From the NCBI RefSeq assembly GCF_001633165.1, contig NZ_CP015418.1:1984001-2048000 (forward strand): a stretch of DNA of 64,000 nucleotides. The letters run 5' to 3'. Below the pieces are notes generated by a model. It was given only the letters and a program-made list of their open reading frames with translations. It did not search any database and was not told the DNA's origin. The translations under genes and the position numbers were made by a program. The DNA is from Rhodovulum sulfidophilum DSM 1374. Its GTDB lineage: Bacteria; Pseudomonadota; Alphaproteobacteria; Rhodobacterales; Rhodobacteraceae. This document shows positions 1-9,033 of the stretch, one piece after another; the stretch's first letter is position 1, and every line of letters begins with the position of its first letter.

Positions 1-68
1 GCGTGTTCGGCGCGATCGCGCTGTTCGCCCACTTCCTGGCTGCCATCGCCACCCCGTGGCTCGGCTAA
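1..68 (+). CDS. pucB: LH2 antenna beta subunit, C-terminal end (partial)
   Basis: The reading frame beginning at base 3 encodes the last 21 residues of a light-harvesting 2 beta polypeptide and stops with TAA at 66-68. The fragment reads VFGAIALFAHFLAAIATPWL followed by Gly, a membrane helix with the conserved His that binds B850 bacteriochlorophyll and the usual TPWL tail. The protein pairs with PucA in the intracytoplasmic membrane. The start lies outside the window. It is 21 bases before pucA, as in puc operons. Confidence 0.9.
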   Translation, partial: VFGAIALFAHFLAAIATPWLG

Positions 69-89
69 TCTAGAGAGAGGACATAGATC

Positions 90-281
90 ATGAACAACGC
101 GAAAATGTGGCTCGTCGTTAAGCCCACCGTTGGCATTCCGCTCTTCCTGGTTGCCTGCGCCATCGCTTCCTTCCTGGTGCACCTGATGCTGGTTCTGACC
201 ACCGGCTGGATGGGCGACTACTACAGCGGCTCGTTCGAAGCTGCGTCGCTGGTGTCCAACGCCACCACGCTGCTCTCGTAA
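90..281 (+). CDS. pucA: LH2 antenna alpha subunit
   Basis: This 63-residue single-span protein is the alpha polypeptide of the peripheral light-harvesting complex LH2. A short polar N-terminus (MNNAKMWLVVKP) is followed by a helix at about residues 15-38. The helix carries His31, the expected ligand of B850 bacteriochlorophyll, and is followed by TTGWMGDYY and a short C-terminal tail. A purine-rich AGAGAGAGGA ribosome-binding stretch lies just upstream. The gene sits between pucB and pucC, so it is cotranscribed with them. Length and motif order match the family closely. Confidence 0.95.
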   Translation: MNNAKMWLVVKPTVGIPLFLVACAIASFLVHLMLVLTTGWMGDYYSGSFEAASLVSNATTLLS

Positions 282-311
282 GCCGGTACGGCTTCCGTGC
301 AGGAACTTGCG

Positions 312-336
312 AGGGCCGGGGTCATGCCCCGGCCTT
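312..336 (+). terminator. Stem-loop between pucA and pucC
   Basis: GGCCGGGG (314-321) pairs perfectly with CCCCGGCC (327-334), with a 5-base loop and extra A-T and G-T pairs outside. No T-run follows. In puc operons such intercistronic hairpins stabilise the abundant pucBA mRNA and reduce read-through to pucC; that role is inferred here. Confidence 0.6.
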
Positions 337-438
337 CGTGCCTTCGGGACGGGATGTCCCGAACCAACCGGAAACGCGCCCCAGCGGGCAAGAGGACACG
401 GGCCCACTGTGTCGGGCCGCGTGTCGGAGTGTGACCGC

Positions 439-1848
439 ATGAATCGACTGAGCAAGATGGCGGTAAACCGTATCGCCACTGTCGGGCCTCGATTCCTCCC
501 CTTTGCAGAAGCCGCCAGCGAAGACCTGCCGCTCAGCCGCCTGTTGCGGCTGTCGATGTTCCAGGTCTCCGTCGGCATGGCGATGGTGCTGCTTGTCGGC
601 ACCCTGAACCGGGTGATGATCGTCGAGCTCGAGGTCCCGGCGTCCATCGTCGGCATCATGATTTCCCTGCCGCTTCTGTTCGCGCCCTTCCGCGCGCTGA
701 TCGGCTTCAAGTCCGACACCCACAAATCGGCACTGGGCTGGCGAAGGGTCCCCTACATCTGGAAGGGCACGCTGCTGCAATGGGGCGGCTTTGCCATCAT
801 GCCCTTCGCGCTGATCGTGCTGTCGGGGCAGGAAAGTGCCGCTGGCGCGCCGGAGTGGATCGGCATCCTGTCCGCCGCGGTCTCGTTTCTGCTGGTCGGC
901 GCGGGCGTGCATACGGTGCAGACCGTGGGGCTGGCGCTGGCGACCGATCTGGCGCCGCGCGAGGATCAGCCGAATGTCGTCGGGCTGATGTATGTGATGC
1001 TGCTGGTCGGCATGATCGTCAGCGCCCTGCTGTTCGGGATGTGGCTGGAGGATTTCTACCACGCCAAGCTGATCAAGGTGATCCAGGGCGCCGCCGTCGC
1101 GACCATGGTGTTCAACGTCATCGCGCTCTGGAAGATGGAGGCGCGCGACCGCGTCCGCGCCAGGCAGCGTCTCGAGGGCGATCCCGAACCGAGTTTCCGC
1201 GAGGCCTGGGGCCTGTTCACGCGCGGACCCAATGCCCGCAGGCTGCTGTGGGTGATCGGGCTCGGCACGCTGGGCTTCGGTCTCTCGGACGTTCTGCTGG
1301 AACCCTTCGGGGGCCAGGTTCTCGACATGTCGGTGGCCGCGACCACCAAGCTGACCGCCGCGGTCGCGGGCGGCACGCTTGTCGGCTTTGCCTGGGCCTC
1401 GCGGGTGCTGTCGCGCGGCTATGACCCGATGGCGATGGCGGGCTGGGGCGCCGTGGTGGGACTTCCGGCCTTCGCCATCATCACCTTCTCTGCGACGCTG
1501 CAATCCGAGCCGGTCTTCGTCTTCGGCACGATGATGGCGGGCTTCGGTGCGGGGCTCTTCAGCCATGGCACCCTGACCGCCACCATGCGCTCGGCGCCGA
1601 AGGCCCAGGTCGGGCTCGCGCTCGGCGCCTGGGGGGCGGTGCAGGCGACCTCGGCGGGGGCCGGTATCGCGCTTGGGGGCGTGTTCCGCGACGCGGTGCT
1701 GCATTCGCCGATCGGCGATCTCTTCGGCGCGGCGACGCCTTATTTCTTTGTCTACGCGATCGAACTGGCGCTGCTGGTCGCGACCATCATCGTCGGCTAC
1801 CGGCTGATGCTGAGCCGCGCCTTCGGCATCGAGAACGCGCCCGACTGA
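439..1848 (+). CDS. pucC: PucC, LH2 assembly factor (BCD-type MFS protein)
   Basis: This 469-residue multi-spanning membrane protein belongs to the PucC/LhaA (BCD) branch of the major facilitator superfamily and is needed for assembly of LH2 in the photosynthetic membrane. About twelve hydrophobic segments are visible. Family signatures include LPLLFAPFRALIGFKSDTHK near the N-terminus and LATDLAPREDQPNVVGLMYV in the middle. The frame is open upstream to 307, but ATG439 is preferred because CGGAGT lies 9 bases before it and it gives the usual family length; Met at 457 is a less likely alternative. It follows pucA behind a stem-loop, so lower expression than pucBA is expected. No pucD or pucE follows. 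Confidence 0.93.
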   Translation: MNRLSKMAVNRIATVGPRFLPFAEAASEDLPLSRLLRLSMFQVSVGMAMVLLVGTLNRVMIVELEVPASIVGIMISLPLLFAPFRALIGFKSDTHKSALGWRRVPYIWKGTLLQWGGFAIMPFALIVLSGQESAAGAPEWIGILSAAVSFLLVGAGVHTVQTVGLALATDLAPREDQPNVVGLMYVMLLVGMIVSALLFGMWLEDFYHAKLIKVIQGAAVATMVFNVIALWKMEARDRVRARQRLEGDPEPSFREAWGLFTRGPNARRLLWVIGLGTLGFGLSDVLLEPFGGQVLDMSVAATTKLTAAVAGGTLVGFAWASRVLSRGYDPMAMAGWGAVVGLPAFAIITFSATLQSEPVFVFGTMMAGFGAGLFSHGTLTATMRSAPKAQVGLALGAWGAVQATSAGAGIALGGVFRDAVLHSPIGDLFGAATPYFFVYAIELALLVATIIVGYRLMLSRAFGIENAPD

Positions 1849-1854
1849 GCCTCT

Positions 1855-1890
1855 CTCCGGCCCTCCGCGCTGTTGCGCCGGGGGCCGGAG
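1855..1890 (+). terminator. Terminator after pucC
   Basis: CTCCGGCCC (1855-1863) pairs with GGGCCGGAG (1882-1890) across an 18-base loop and is followed by CTTTCC. It lies 7 bases after the pucC stop and probably ends the puc transcript before tamA. Confidence 0.6.
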
Positions 1891-1970
1891 CTTTCCGGCA
1901 AAATCCGTCACGGCGGGGTGTTCCCTGCGACCATCTCGGCTAGATTGCCGGGAAAAGGGGCCGCCCGTCT

Positions 1971-3770
1971 GTGACCGATACGCGATTCTTTCCTTCACTG
2001 GCCGTCCTGACGGCGGTTTTCCTTGCCTCCGGCCCGCATCCGGCCGCCGCCACCGAGGCCGTGCTGAGCGCGCCCGGCGCCTCGGACGAGTTGCGACAGG
2101 CGCTGGAGGCCTCGGCGCTGACGCTCGAGGCCGCGCGGGCCCCGGATGCCAGCGCACAGGACATCTTCGCCGCCGCCCGTGCCGATTACGCGCGGCTGGT
2201 GGGCGTGCTTTACGCCCGCGGCTATTACGGCCCCGAGGTGCATGTCACCCTTGACGGGCGCGAGGCGGCCGATCTTTCGCCTTTGTCGGTGCCCGCGCGG
2301 ATCGGCCGGGTCGAGATCCGGGTCGCGCCGGGGCGGCCCTTCGCCTTTTCACAGGCCCTGATCGAGCCGCTGGCCCCCGGTACCGACCTGCCCGATGGCT
2401 TTGCCCCCGGCAAGCCCGCCGAGGCCGCGACCGTCCGCGCCGCCGCGAAGGCGGGCGTCGATGGCTGGCGCGCGGCCGGACATGCCAAGGCGAAGGTCGC
2501 GGGGCAAAGCCTGATCGCCGATCATCCCGACGCCACGCTTGCCGCCCGGCTGCGGCTTGCACCGGGGCCCGCCATCCGGTTCGGCGATCTCGTCATCGCC
2601 CCGGGCTCGGGCGTGCGCGAGGACAGGCTTCGGACCATCGCGGGGCTGCCGATGGGCGAGCCCTTCGACCCCGAGGCGCTGGACCGAAGCGCCGAGCGGC
2701 TGCGCCGGACCGGTGCCTTCCGCTCGGTCCGGCTGACCGAGGCCGAGACGCTGGGCCCCGGCAACAGCATGGATATCGGGCTGGAGGTGGTCGACCAGAA
2801 GAAGCGCCGCGCCGGGGCCGGGGTCGAGTTTTCCTCGCTCGAGGGCGCCACCGTCTCGGGCTTCTGGATGCATCGCAACCTCATGGGCGGGGCCGAACGC
2901 CTGCGCTTCGACTTCGAGATCGCGGGCATCGGCGGGCAGGACGATGGCGGCGAGGACCTGTCGCTTTCCGCCCGCTTCGACCGTCCCGCGGTGATCGACG
3001 CCGATACCGGGCTGTATCTGCTGGGCGCGGTCGAGGATCTGGACGAGCCCGACTATACCGAGACCAACGCCCGGGCCGGTGGCGGTCTGACCCGGATCTT
3101 CTCGCCGCATCTGAAGGGCGAGGCCGGGGTGCTGTTGCGCTATGCCGATGTCAGCGACGATCTCGGCGACCGCAAGATGACCCATCTGACCTTTCCCGTC
3201 AGCCTGACCTGGGACCGTCGCGACGACCCGCTCGACGCCCATAAGGGGTTCTATCTCGACGGCAGCGTGACCCCGCTTCTGGCGGTCGGGGGCGCGGCCG
3301 AAAGCGGGGCGCTGATCAAGGCCGATGGCCGCATCTACCAACAGCTCGGCAGCCGTCTGGTGCTGGCCGGGCGGGCCCAGATCGGCTCGGTGGTCGGCGC
3401 CGCCAGCGACGGCGTGCCGCCGGCGCTTCTGTTCTTCTCGGGCGGTGGCGGCACCGTGCGCGGCCAGCCCTATCAGTCGCTCGCGGTCGATCTGCCGAAT
3501 GGCGACCGGATCGGCGGGCGGTCCTTCATCGGGCTGTCGGGCGAGGCACGGGTCGGCGTCACCGGCGCGATCCAGATGGTGGCCTTCTATGATGCGGGCT
3601 TTGTCGGGCCCGATTCCTGGGTCTCGGACGGAGACTGGCAATCGGGCGCCGGTCTGGGGCTGCGCTACGATACCGGCATCGGCCCGATCCGCTTCGATGT
3701 CGCCGCGCCGGTCGATGGCGATACCGGCGACGGGGTTCAGTTCTATATCGGTATCGGGCAGGCCTTCTGA
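1971..3770 (+). CDS. tamA: TamA, Omp85-family outer-membrane assembly factor
   Basis: This 599-residue protein has a signal peptide (about residues 1-28), N-terminal POTRA-like repeats to about residue 270 and a C-terminal beta-barrel ending in an aromatic strand (QFYIGIGQAF). The order is that of TamA, the Omp85 protein that works with TamB across the envelope in outer-membrane protein or lipid delivery. The barrel shows VEFSSLEGATVSGFW and the family-like RGQPYQSL loop. Translation probably starts at GTG1971, preceded by GGAAAAGGGG 10 bases upstream. The stop codon overlaps the tamB start by one base (TGATG), so the two are translationally coupled. Confidence 0.88.
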   Translation: MTDTRFFPSLAVLTAVFLASGPHPAAATEAVLSAPGASDELRQALEASALTLEAARAPDASAQDIFAAARADYARLVGVLYARGYYGPEVHVTLDGREAADLSPLSVPARIGRVEIRVAPGRPFAFSQALIEPLAPGTDLPDGFAPGKPAEAATVRAAAKAGVDGWRAAGHAKAKVAGQSLIADHPDATLAARLRLAPGPAIRFGDLVIAPGSGVREDRLRTIAGLPMGEPFDPEALDRSAERLRRTGAFRSVRLTEAETLGPGNSMDIGLEVVDQKKRRAGAGVEFSSLEGATVSGFWMHRNLMGGAERLRFDFEIAGIGGQDDGGEDLSLSARFDRPAVIDADTGLYLLGAVEDLDEPDYTETNARAGGGLTRIFSPHLKGEAGVLLRYADVSDDLGDRKMTHLTFPVSLTWDRRDDPLDAHKGFYLDGSVTPLLAVGGAAESGALIKADGRIYQQLGSRLVLAGRAQIGSVVGAASDGVPPALLFFSGGGGTVRGQPYQSLAVDLPNGDRIGGRSFIGLSGEARVGVTGAIQMVAFYDAGFVGPDSWVSDGDWQSGAGLGLRYDTGIGPIRFDVAAPVDGDTGDGVQFYIGIGQAF

Positions 3771-6700
3771 TGCGCGTTTTTCTCGGGTTCCTTCTGCTTC
3801 TTCTGACCGCGCTGCCGCTGGCCGCCCAGGAGGATGACCGCGGCGTGCTGGTCAGCTTTCTCGAGGACAAGCTTTCCTCGGCCGGGCGCGAGATCCGGAT
3901 CGAGGGCTTCGAGGGCGCGCTGTCCTCGCGGGCAACCCTGAAGGAGCTGACCATCGCCGATGAGGATGGCGTCTGGCTGACGGTGCGCGGCGCCGTGCTC
4001 GACTGGTCGCGGGCGGCATTGCTGAGGGGCGAGGTCAAGGTCGACGAGTTGTCCGCCGACGAGATCCTGTTGCCGCGCCTGCCCAGGGGCGGGGGCGCCA
4101 GCGTCGAGAAATCCGAGGCCACGCCCTTCGCGCTGCCCGATCTGCCGGTCTCGATCGATATCGGCCGGGTCAGGACTCCGCGGCTGGTTCTGGGCGAGGC
4201 CCTGATCGGGCAGGAGGCCGAACTGGCGCTGGACGGCGCGCTGAGCCTTGCCGGGGGTGCCGGCCGGGCCGATATCGAGGCGACCCGCAGCGATGCCGAG
4301 GGCGATTTCGCGATCCGGGCCGCCTATGCCAATGACAGCCAGGAGCTGTCGCTGGACGTCTCGCTGACCGAAGGGGCGGGCGGCATCGTGTCCAGCCTTG
4401 CGGGGCTGCCGGGTGCGCCGCCGCTGGCGCTGACGGTCAAGGGCGACGGCCCGCTCAGCGATTTCGCCGCCGATCTGGCGCTGGCCACCGAGGGCGAGCC
4501 CAGGGTCGCGGGCCGGCTCACCATTGTCGCCCCCGCGGATGCGCCCGAGGACCGGGCCTTTGCCGCGACGCTCTCGGGCGATCTCGCGCCGCTGGTGGCC
4601 GAACCGCTGCGCCCCTTCTTCGGCGCCGCGACCGATCTCGAGATCGACGGGACACGCCGCGCCGACCGGCGGCTCGACATCTCGCGGCTCGAGGTCTCGA
4701 CCGGGGCCTTGCAGCTTGGCGGGACGCTGTCTCTGGCCGCGACCGGCCTGCCCGAAAAGGTCGATCTCACCGGCCGTCTGTCCGGACCCGTGCTGCTGCC
4801 GGTCTCGGGGCTGGACACGACGCTTGACGGCGCGACGCTCGAGGCCAGTTTCGATGCCGCGACCGGCGAGGCCTGGCAGGCGGCGATCACGCTTGACGGT
4901 CTTGCCAGCGGCCCGCTGACACTTGCCCATGCCGATCTGACCGGAACCGGCAGCATCCGGCCGCAGGACCCGGCGCTCGCGGCCGATATCGCCTTTCGTG
5001 CCACGGGGATCGGCCATGCCGAGCCTGCGCTTGCCCGGGCCCTGGGGCAGGCGGCCGAGGGACATGCGCGCCTGTCCTGGAAGGCGGGGGTGCCGCTTGA
5101 GCTGACCGATCTGCAGATCGCCTCGGGCGATGCGCGGCTGACGGCGAAAGGCACGCTTGGCAGCGCCGCCAAGGGGCTGCCCTTCGATGGCCGGATCGGG
5201 GCCGCGCTCGACGATCTCTCGCGCTTCGCGGCGCTGGCGGGGCGGGGGCTGGGCGGCGCGGCCAGGGCCGATCTGTCCGGCCGCTACCGGCTGCTCGACG
5301 GGATCTTCGATCTTTCGCTCGATGCCGAAACCACCGACCTGAAGACCGGAACGCCCCGGCTCGACCCGCTTCTGGCCGGGGCGGGGCAGGTGCGGCTTGC
5401 GGCGGCGCGCGGGCCCGAGGGCACGTCGCTGAAGCAGCTGCATGTTGAAACCCCGGGCCTGAGTCTCGACGGCCAGGGCGATCTGTCATCGGCTGCGGGC
5501 GGGCTGACCCTGACCGGGCAGGTGCCCGATCTGGCGCTGGTCGATCCGAAACTGACCGGGCCGGGCTGGCTCGACACCGCGTTCGGCTGGGAGGCGGGCG
5601 GACGGCTTCGGCTCGACCGGTTCAAGGCGACGGCGGCCGGGGCCGAGATCGCGGCCGAGGGCGCGCTGACGCCCGGCGACCCGGCGCTGCCCGCCGAAGG
5701 CAAGGTGACGCTGAGTGCGCCGAAGCTTTCGGTCTTCTCGGGTCTGGCCGGGCGGCCGCTTGCGGGCAAGCTCGACGCGACGCTGAGCGGACAGGGCGCG
5801 GTGAAAGGCGATTTCGACGCGACGCTCAGCGCCGAAGGGCAGGGGCTGGCCATCGGCATTGCCCAGATCGACCGGCTGATCGGCGGCAAGACCACGATCG
5901 CGGCCGCAGGCGCGCGCAAGGCGGGTGACCTGACGGTCGGGCGGCTCGATATCGAGACGCCCCGGCTTACCGTCAAGGCCGAAGACAGCGCGGGCGACGG
6001 CACGCTCGATCTGACCGCAAGCCTGTCCGATCTGGCGCTGCTGGTCGAGGGGTTCCCGGGGCCGGTTGCGCTCAAGGGCCAGGCCCGGCCCGAGGGGGCT
6101 GACTGGCGTCTGACGCTGAATGCGACCGGGCCGAGCGGCACCACGGCGGCCATCGGGGGCAGGCTCGCCCGCGATGCCTCTTCGGCCGATCTGAGCCTGA
6201 AGGGCCGCGCGCCGCTGTCGTTGGCCAATCCCTTCATCGCCCCGCGCAGCCTCGACGGGATGGCTGCCTATGATCTGACGCTGAAAGGACCGTTGGGGTT
6301 GTCGGCCCTGTCGGGCCGGGCGACCACCTCTGGCGCGCGGCTGTCGGCGCCGACGCTGGGCGCGGCCCTGACCGATATCGGCGGCCGGGTCGATCTTTCG
6401 GGCGGCCGCGCACGGCTGGATCTGACCGGGCGGCTCGGTGGCGGCCAGGTCGCGGTTTCGGGGCCGATCACGCTGTCGGGCGCCTTCCCGGCCGAGCTTG
6501 CGATCCGGCTGACCCGTGCCCGGCTGCAGGACCCCACGCTTTACGAAACCTCCGTCGATGGCAGCGTCACCGTCACCGGCCCCCTGACCGGCGGCGCCCG
6601 GATCGCCGGGCAGCTCGATGTCGGCCGGACCGAGATCACGGTGCCCTCGACCGGGCTTGGCGGCGGCGGCGAGCTGCCCGAGATCGACCATCTCGGCACG

Positions 6701-7468
6701 CCCGCGGCGGTGCAGGCGACGCTCCGGCGGGCCGGGCTGGTCGCGACCGAGGGCGAGGGCGGGGGCGGGCGGCCCTATCCGCTGGATCTGACCGTCAACG
6801 CGCCGTCGCAGGTCTTCGTACGCGGCCGCGGCATCGATGCCGAGCTGGGCGGGCGGCTGCGGCTGGGCGGCAGCACTGCCGATGTGGTGGCCTCGGGCCA
6901 GTTCGAGCTGATCCGCGGGCGGCTCGACATTCTCGCGCAGCGCTTCACCCTCGACGAGGGGCGGGTCACGCTGTCGGGGTCCTTCGACCCGCGGCTCTAT
7001 TTCGTTGCCGCGACCCAGTCGGGCGACGTGACCGCGCGGATCGTGGTCGAGGGCCCGGCCAGCGCGCCCGAGATCAAATTCTCCTCCAGCCCGGAATTGC
7101 CGCAGGAAGAGGTCATCTCGCGGATCCTCTTCGGCCGCGGGCTCGACACGCTGTCGCCGTTGCAGGCGGCCGAGCTGGCCTCGGCGGTGGCGACGCTGAT
7201 GGGCAAGGGCGGGCAGGGGATCCTGGGCGCGCTGCGCGGCGCGACCGGCCTCGACGATCTCGACGTGAATTCGACCGAGGAGGGCGGCACCGAGCTGAGC
7301 GCCGGCAAGTACCTGTCGGACAAGGTCTATTCGCAGGTGACGGTGAACCAGAAGGGCCAGAGCGAGATCAATCTCAATCTCGACGTCTCGCCCTATGTCA
7401 CGCTGAAGGGCCATGCCGGGGCCGAGGGCGATACCGGCATCGGGATCTTCTACGAGCGCGATTACTGA
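3770..7468 (+). CDS. tamB: TamB, translocation and assembly module inner-membrane component
   Basis: This 1232-residue protein has an N-terminal signal anchor (about residues 1-22) and a very long beta-rich, glycine- and leucine-rich body of repeated short strands typical of the AsmA/TamB bridge-like fold. The C-terminal 300 residues carry the DUF490/TamB signature, including GGRLRLGGSTADVVASGQFE, ARIVVEGPASAPEIKFSSSP and the ending VTLKGHAGAEGDTGIGIFYE. It should span the periplasm and contact TamA. Its start codon overlaps the tamA stop. Length is usual for the family. Confidence 0.88.
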   Translation: MRVFLGFLLLLLTALPLAAQEDDRGVLVSFLEDKLSSAGREIRIEGFEGALSSRATLKELTIADEDGVWLTVRGAVLDWSRAALLRGEVKVDELSADEILLPRLPRGGGASVEKSEATPFALPDLPVSIDIGRVRTPRLVLGEALIGQEAELALDGALSLAGGAGRADIEATRSDAEGDFAIRAAYANDSQELSLDVSLTEGAGGIVSSLAGLPGAPPLALTVKGDGPLSDFAADLALATEGEPRVAGRLTIVAPADAPEDRAFAATLSGDLAPLVAEPLRPFFGAATDLEIDGTRRADRRLDISRLEVSTGALQLGGTLSLAATGLPEKVDLTGRLSGPVLLPVSGLDTTLDGATLEASFDAATGEAWQAAITLDGLASGPLTLAHADLTGTGSIRPQDPALAADIAFRATGIGHAEPALARALGQAAEGHARLSWKAGVPLELTDLQIASGDARLTAKGTLGSAAKGLPFDGRIGAALDDLSRFAALAGRGLGGAARADLSGRYRLLDGIFDLSLDAETTDLKTGTPRLDPLLAGAGQVRLAAARGPEGTSLKQLHVETPGLSLDGQGDLSSAAGGLTLTGQVPDLALVDPKLTGPGWLDTAFGWEAGGRLRLDRFKATAAGAEIAAEGALTPGDPALPAEGKVTLSAPKLSVFSGLAGRPLAGKLDATLSGQGAVKGDFDATLSAEGQGLAIGIAQIDRLIGGKTTIAAAGARKAGDLTVGRLDIETPRLTVKAEDSAGDGTLDLTASLSDLALLVEGFPGPVALKGQARPEGADWRLTLNATGPSGTTAAIGGRLARDASSADLSLKGRAPLSLANPFIAPRSLDGMAAYDLTLKGPLGLSALSGRATTSGARLSAPTLGAALTDIGGRVDLSGGRARLDLTGRLGGGQVAVSGPITLSGAFPAELAIRLTRARLQDPTLYETSVDGSVTVTGPLTGGARIAGQLDVGRTEITVPSTGLGGGGELPEIDHLGTPAAVQATLRRAGLVATEGEGGGGRPYPLDLTVNAPSQVFVRGRGIDAELGGRLRLGGSTADVVASGQFELIRGRLDILAQRFTLDEGRVTLSGSFDPRLYFVAATQSGDVTARIVVEGPASAPEIKFSSSPELPQEEVISRILFGRGLDTLSPLQAAELASAVATLMGKGGQGILGALRGATGLDDLDVNSTEEGGTELSAGKYLSDKVYSQVTVNQKGQSEINLNLDVSPYVTLKGHAGAEGDTGIGIFYERDY

Positions 7469-7479
7469 GGATCGGCATG

Positions 7480-7501
7480 CCCGCGCCCGGAGGGGCGCGG
7501 G
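7480..7501. terminator. Hairpin between convergent tamB and trpE
   Basis: CCCGCGCC (7480-7487) pairs with GGCGCGGG (7494-7501). It lies in the 45-base gap between the ends of two convergent genes. No clear T-run is present on either side, so termination strength is uncertain. Confidence 0.45.
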
Positions 7502-7513
7502 AGACGTCCGGGG

Positions 7514-9028
7514 TCAGCCGTTGCCGCGGCGCACGAAACGGGCGGCCTCGGCGGCGGCAGCGCGGAGCGCGTTCGACTTGTTGACGGTTTCCTGCCATTC
7601 GGCCGCCGGGTCGGAATCATAGACCACGCCGCCCCCGGCCTGGATATACAGCGTCTCGTCCTTCACCACCGCCGTGCGCAGCGCGATGCACATGTCCATG
7701 TCGCCGCCCGCCGCGAAATAGCCGACGCCGCCGCCATAGACGCCACGCTTTTCGGGTTCGAGCTCGTCGATGATCTCCATCGCGCGGACCTTGGGCGCGC
7801 CCGAGACCGTGCCCGCGGGCAGCCCCGCCAGCAGCGCCGACAGCGCATCCTCGCCCTCGGCAATCTCGCCCACCACGTTCGAGACGATATGCATGACGTG
7901 GGAATAGCGCTCGATGATGAATTTCTCGGTCGGATGGACGGTGCCGATTTTCGCGACCCGTCCGACATCGTTGCGCCCCAGATCCAGCAGCATCAGATGT
8001 TCGGCCAGTTCCTTCTGGTCCCCAAGAAGGTCGGCTTCCAGCGCCTTGTCCTCGGAGGGCGTGGCGCCGCGCGGCCGGGTGCCGGCGATGGGCCGGATCG
8101 TGACCTCGCCGCCGCGCAGCCGGACCAGGATCTCGGGGCTTGCGCCCACGACCTGGAAGCCGCCGAAATTGAAGAAGAACATGAAGGGCGAGGGGTTGGT
8201 GCGCCGCAGGCTGCGGTAAAGCGCGAAGGGCGGCAGCGGAAAATCCTGGGTCCAGCGCTGGGCCGGGACGACCTGGAAGATGTCGCCCGCGCGGATATAG
8301 TCCTTCGCGGTCTCGACCGCTGCCATGTAGCTTTCGCGGGTGAAGTTCGAGATCGGCTCGCCGATCTCGCGGGCCTCGCCGAAATCGCGGGTCTCGGCGG
8401 GCACCGCCCGGTCGAGATCGCGCAGCGCATCCATCACCCGCTCGGCGGCCTGGGCATAGGCGGCGCGGGCCGACAGCCCGGGCTCGGGCCGGGCGGGCGA
8501 GACCACCGTGACCTCGCCCTTGACCCCGTCGAGAACCGCCACCACCGAGGGCCGCAGCATCAGCGCGTCGGGCAGGCCCAGCGGGTCGGGATTGACATTC
8601 GGCAGCCGCTCGACCAGCCGGATCATGTCATAGCCGAGATAGCCGTAAAGCCCCGCCGCGATCGAGGGCAGCTCCTCGGGCATGTCGATGGCGCTTTCGG
8701 CAAGGATCTGGCGCAGGCTCGCCAGCGGATGGCCTTCCATCGGCTCGAAGGCGTCGGGATCGAAACGCGCCATCCGGTTGACGCGGCTGGTTTCGCCGCG
8801 GCATTCCCAGATCAGGTCGGGCTTGAGGCCGACCACGGAATAGCGGCCGCGCACCTCGCCCCCCGTGACCGATTCCAGCATGAAGCTGTCGGTCCGGGCG
8901 CCTGCGAGTTTCAGCATCAGCGAGACCGGCGTATCCAGATCGGCGGCCAGCCGGGCATAGACGACCTGGGTGCGGCCGGCTTCGTAACCCGCCTCGAAGG
9001 CGGTGAATTCGGGAATGATCCTGGACAT
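7514..9028 (-). CDS. trpE: Anthranilate synthase component I
   Basis: This 504-residue enzyme converts chorismate to anthranilate using ammonia from TrpG, the first committed step of tryptophan synthesis. The C-terminal chorismate-binding domain shows IRPIAGTRPRGATPSEDKAL, LLDLGRNDVGRV, GLPAGTVSGAPKVRAMEIID and IQAGGGVVYDSDP, all family landmarks. The N-terminal part carries the LLESVTGG-like inhibitor-binding pattern as MLESVTGGEVRGRYS. It starts five bases after the stop of the ppiD-like gene on the same strand, so it is probably coexpressed with it; trpG is not in the window. Confidence 0.96.
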   Translation of the reverse strand: MSRIIPEFTAFEAGYEAGRTQVVYARLAADLDTPVSLMLKLAGARTDSFMLESVTGGEVRGRYSVVGLKPDLIWECRGETSRVNRMARFDPDAFEPMEGHPLASLRQILAESAIDMPEELPSIAAGLYGYLGYDMIRLVERLPNVNPDPLGLPDALMLRPSVVAVLDGVKGEVTVVSPARPEPGLSARAAYAQAAERVMDALRDLDRAVPAETRDFGEAREIGEPISNFTRESYMAAVETAKDYIRAGDIFQVVPAQRWTQDFPLPPFALYRSLRRTNPSPFMFFFNFGGFQVVGASPEILVRLRGGEVTIRPIAGTRPRGATPSEDKALEADLLGDQKELAEHLMLLDLGRNDVGRVAKIGTVHPTEKFIIERYSHVMHIVSNVVGEIAEGEDALSALLAGLPAGTVSGAPKVRAMEIIDELEPEKRGVYGGGVGYFAAGGDMDMCIALRTAVVKDETLYIQAGGGVVYDSDPAAEWQETVNKSNALRAAAAEAARFVRRGNG

Positions 9029-9033
9029 GGCGC

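Noticed and set aside
322..2157. A 611-codon minus-strand frame opposite pucC
   Set aside because: Antisense of pucC and the tamA start; charged low-complexity product without motifs.
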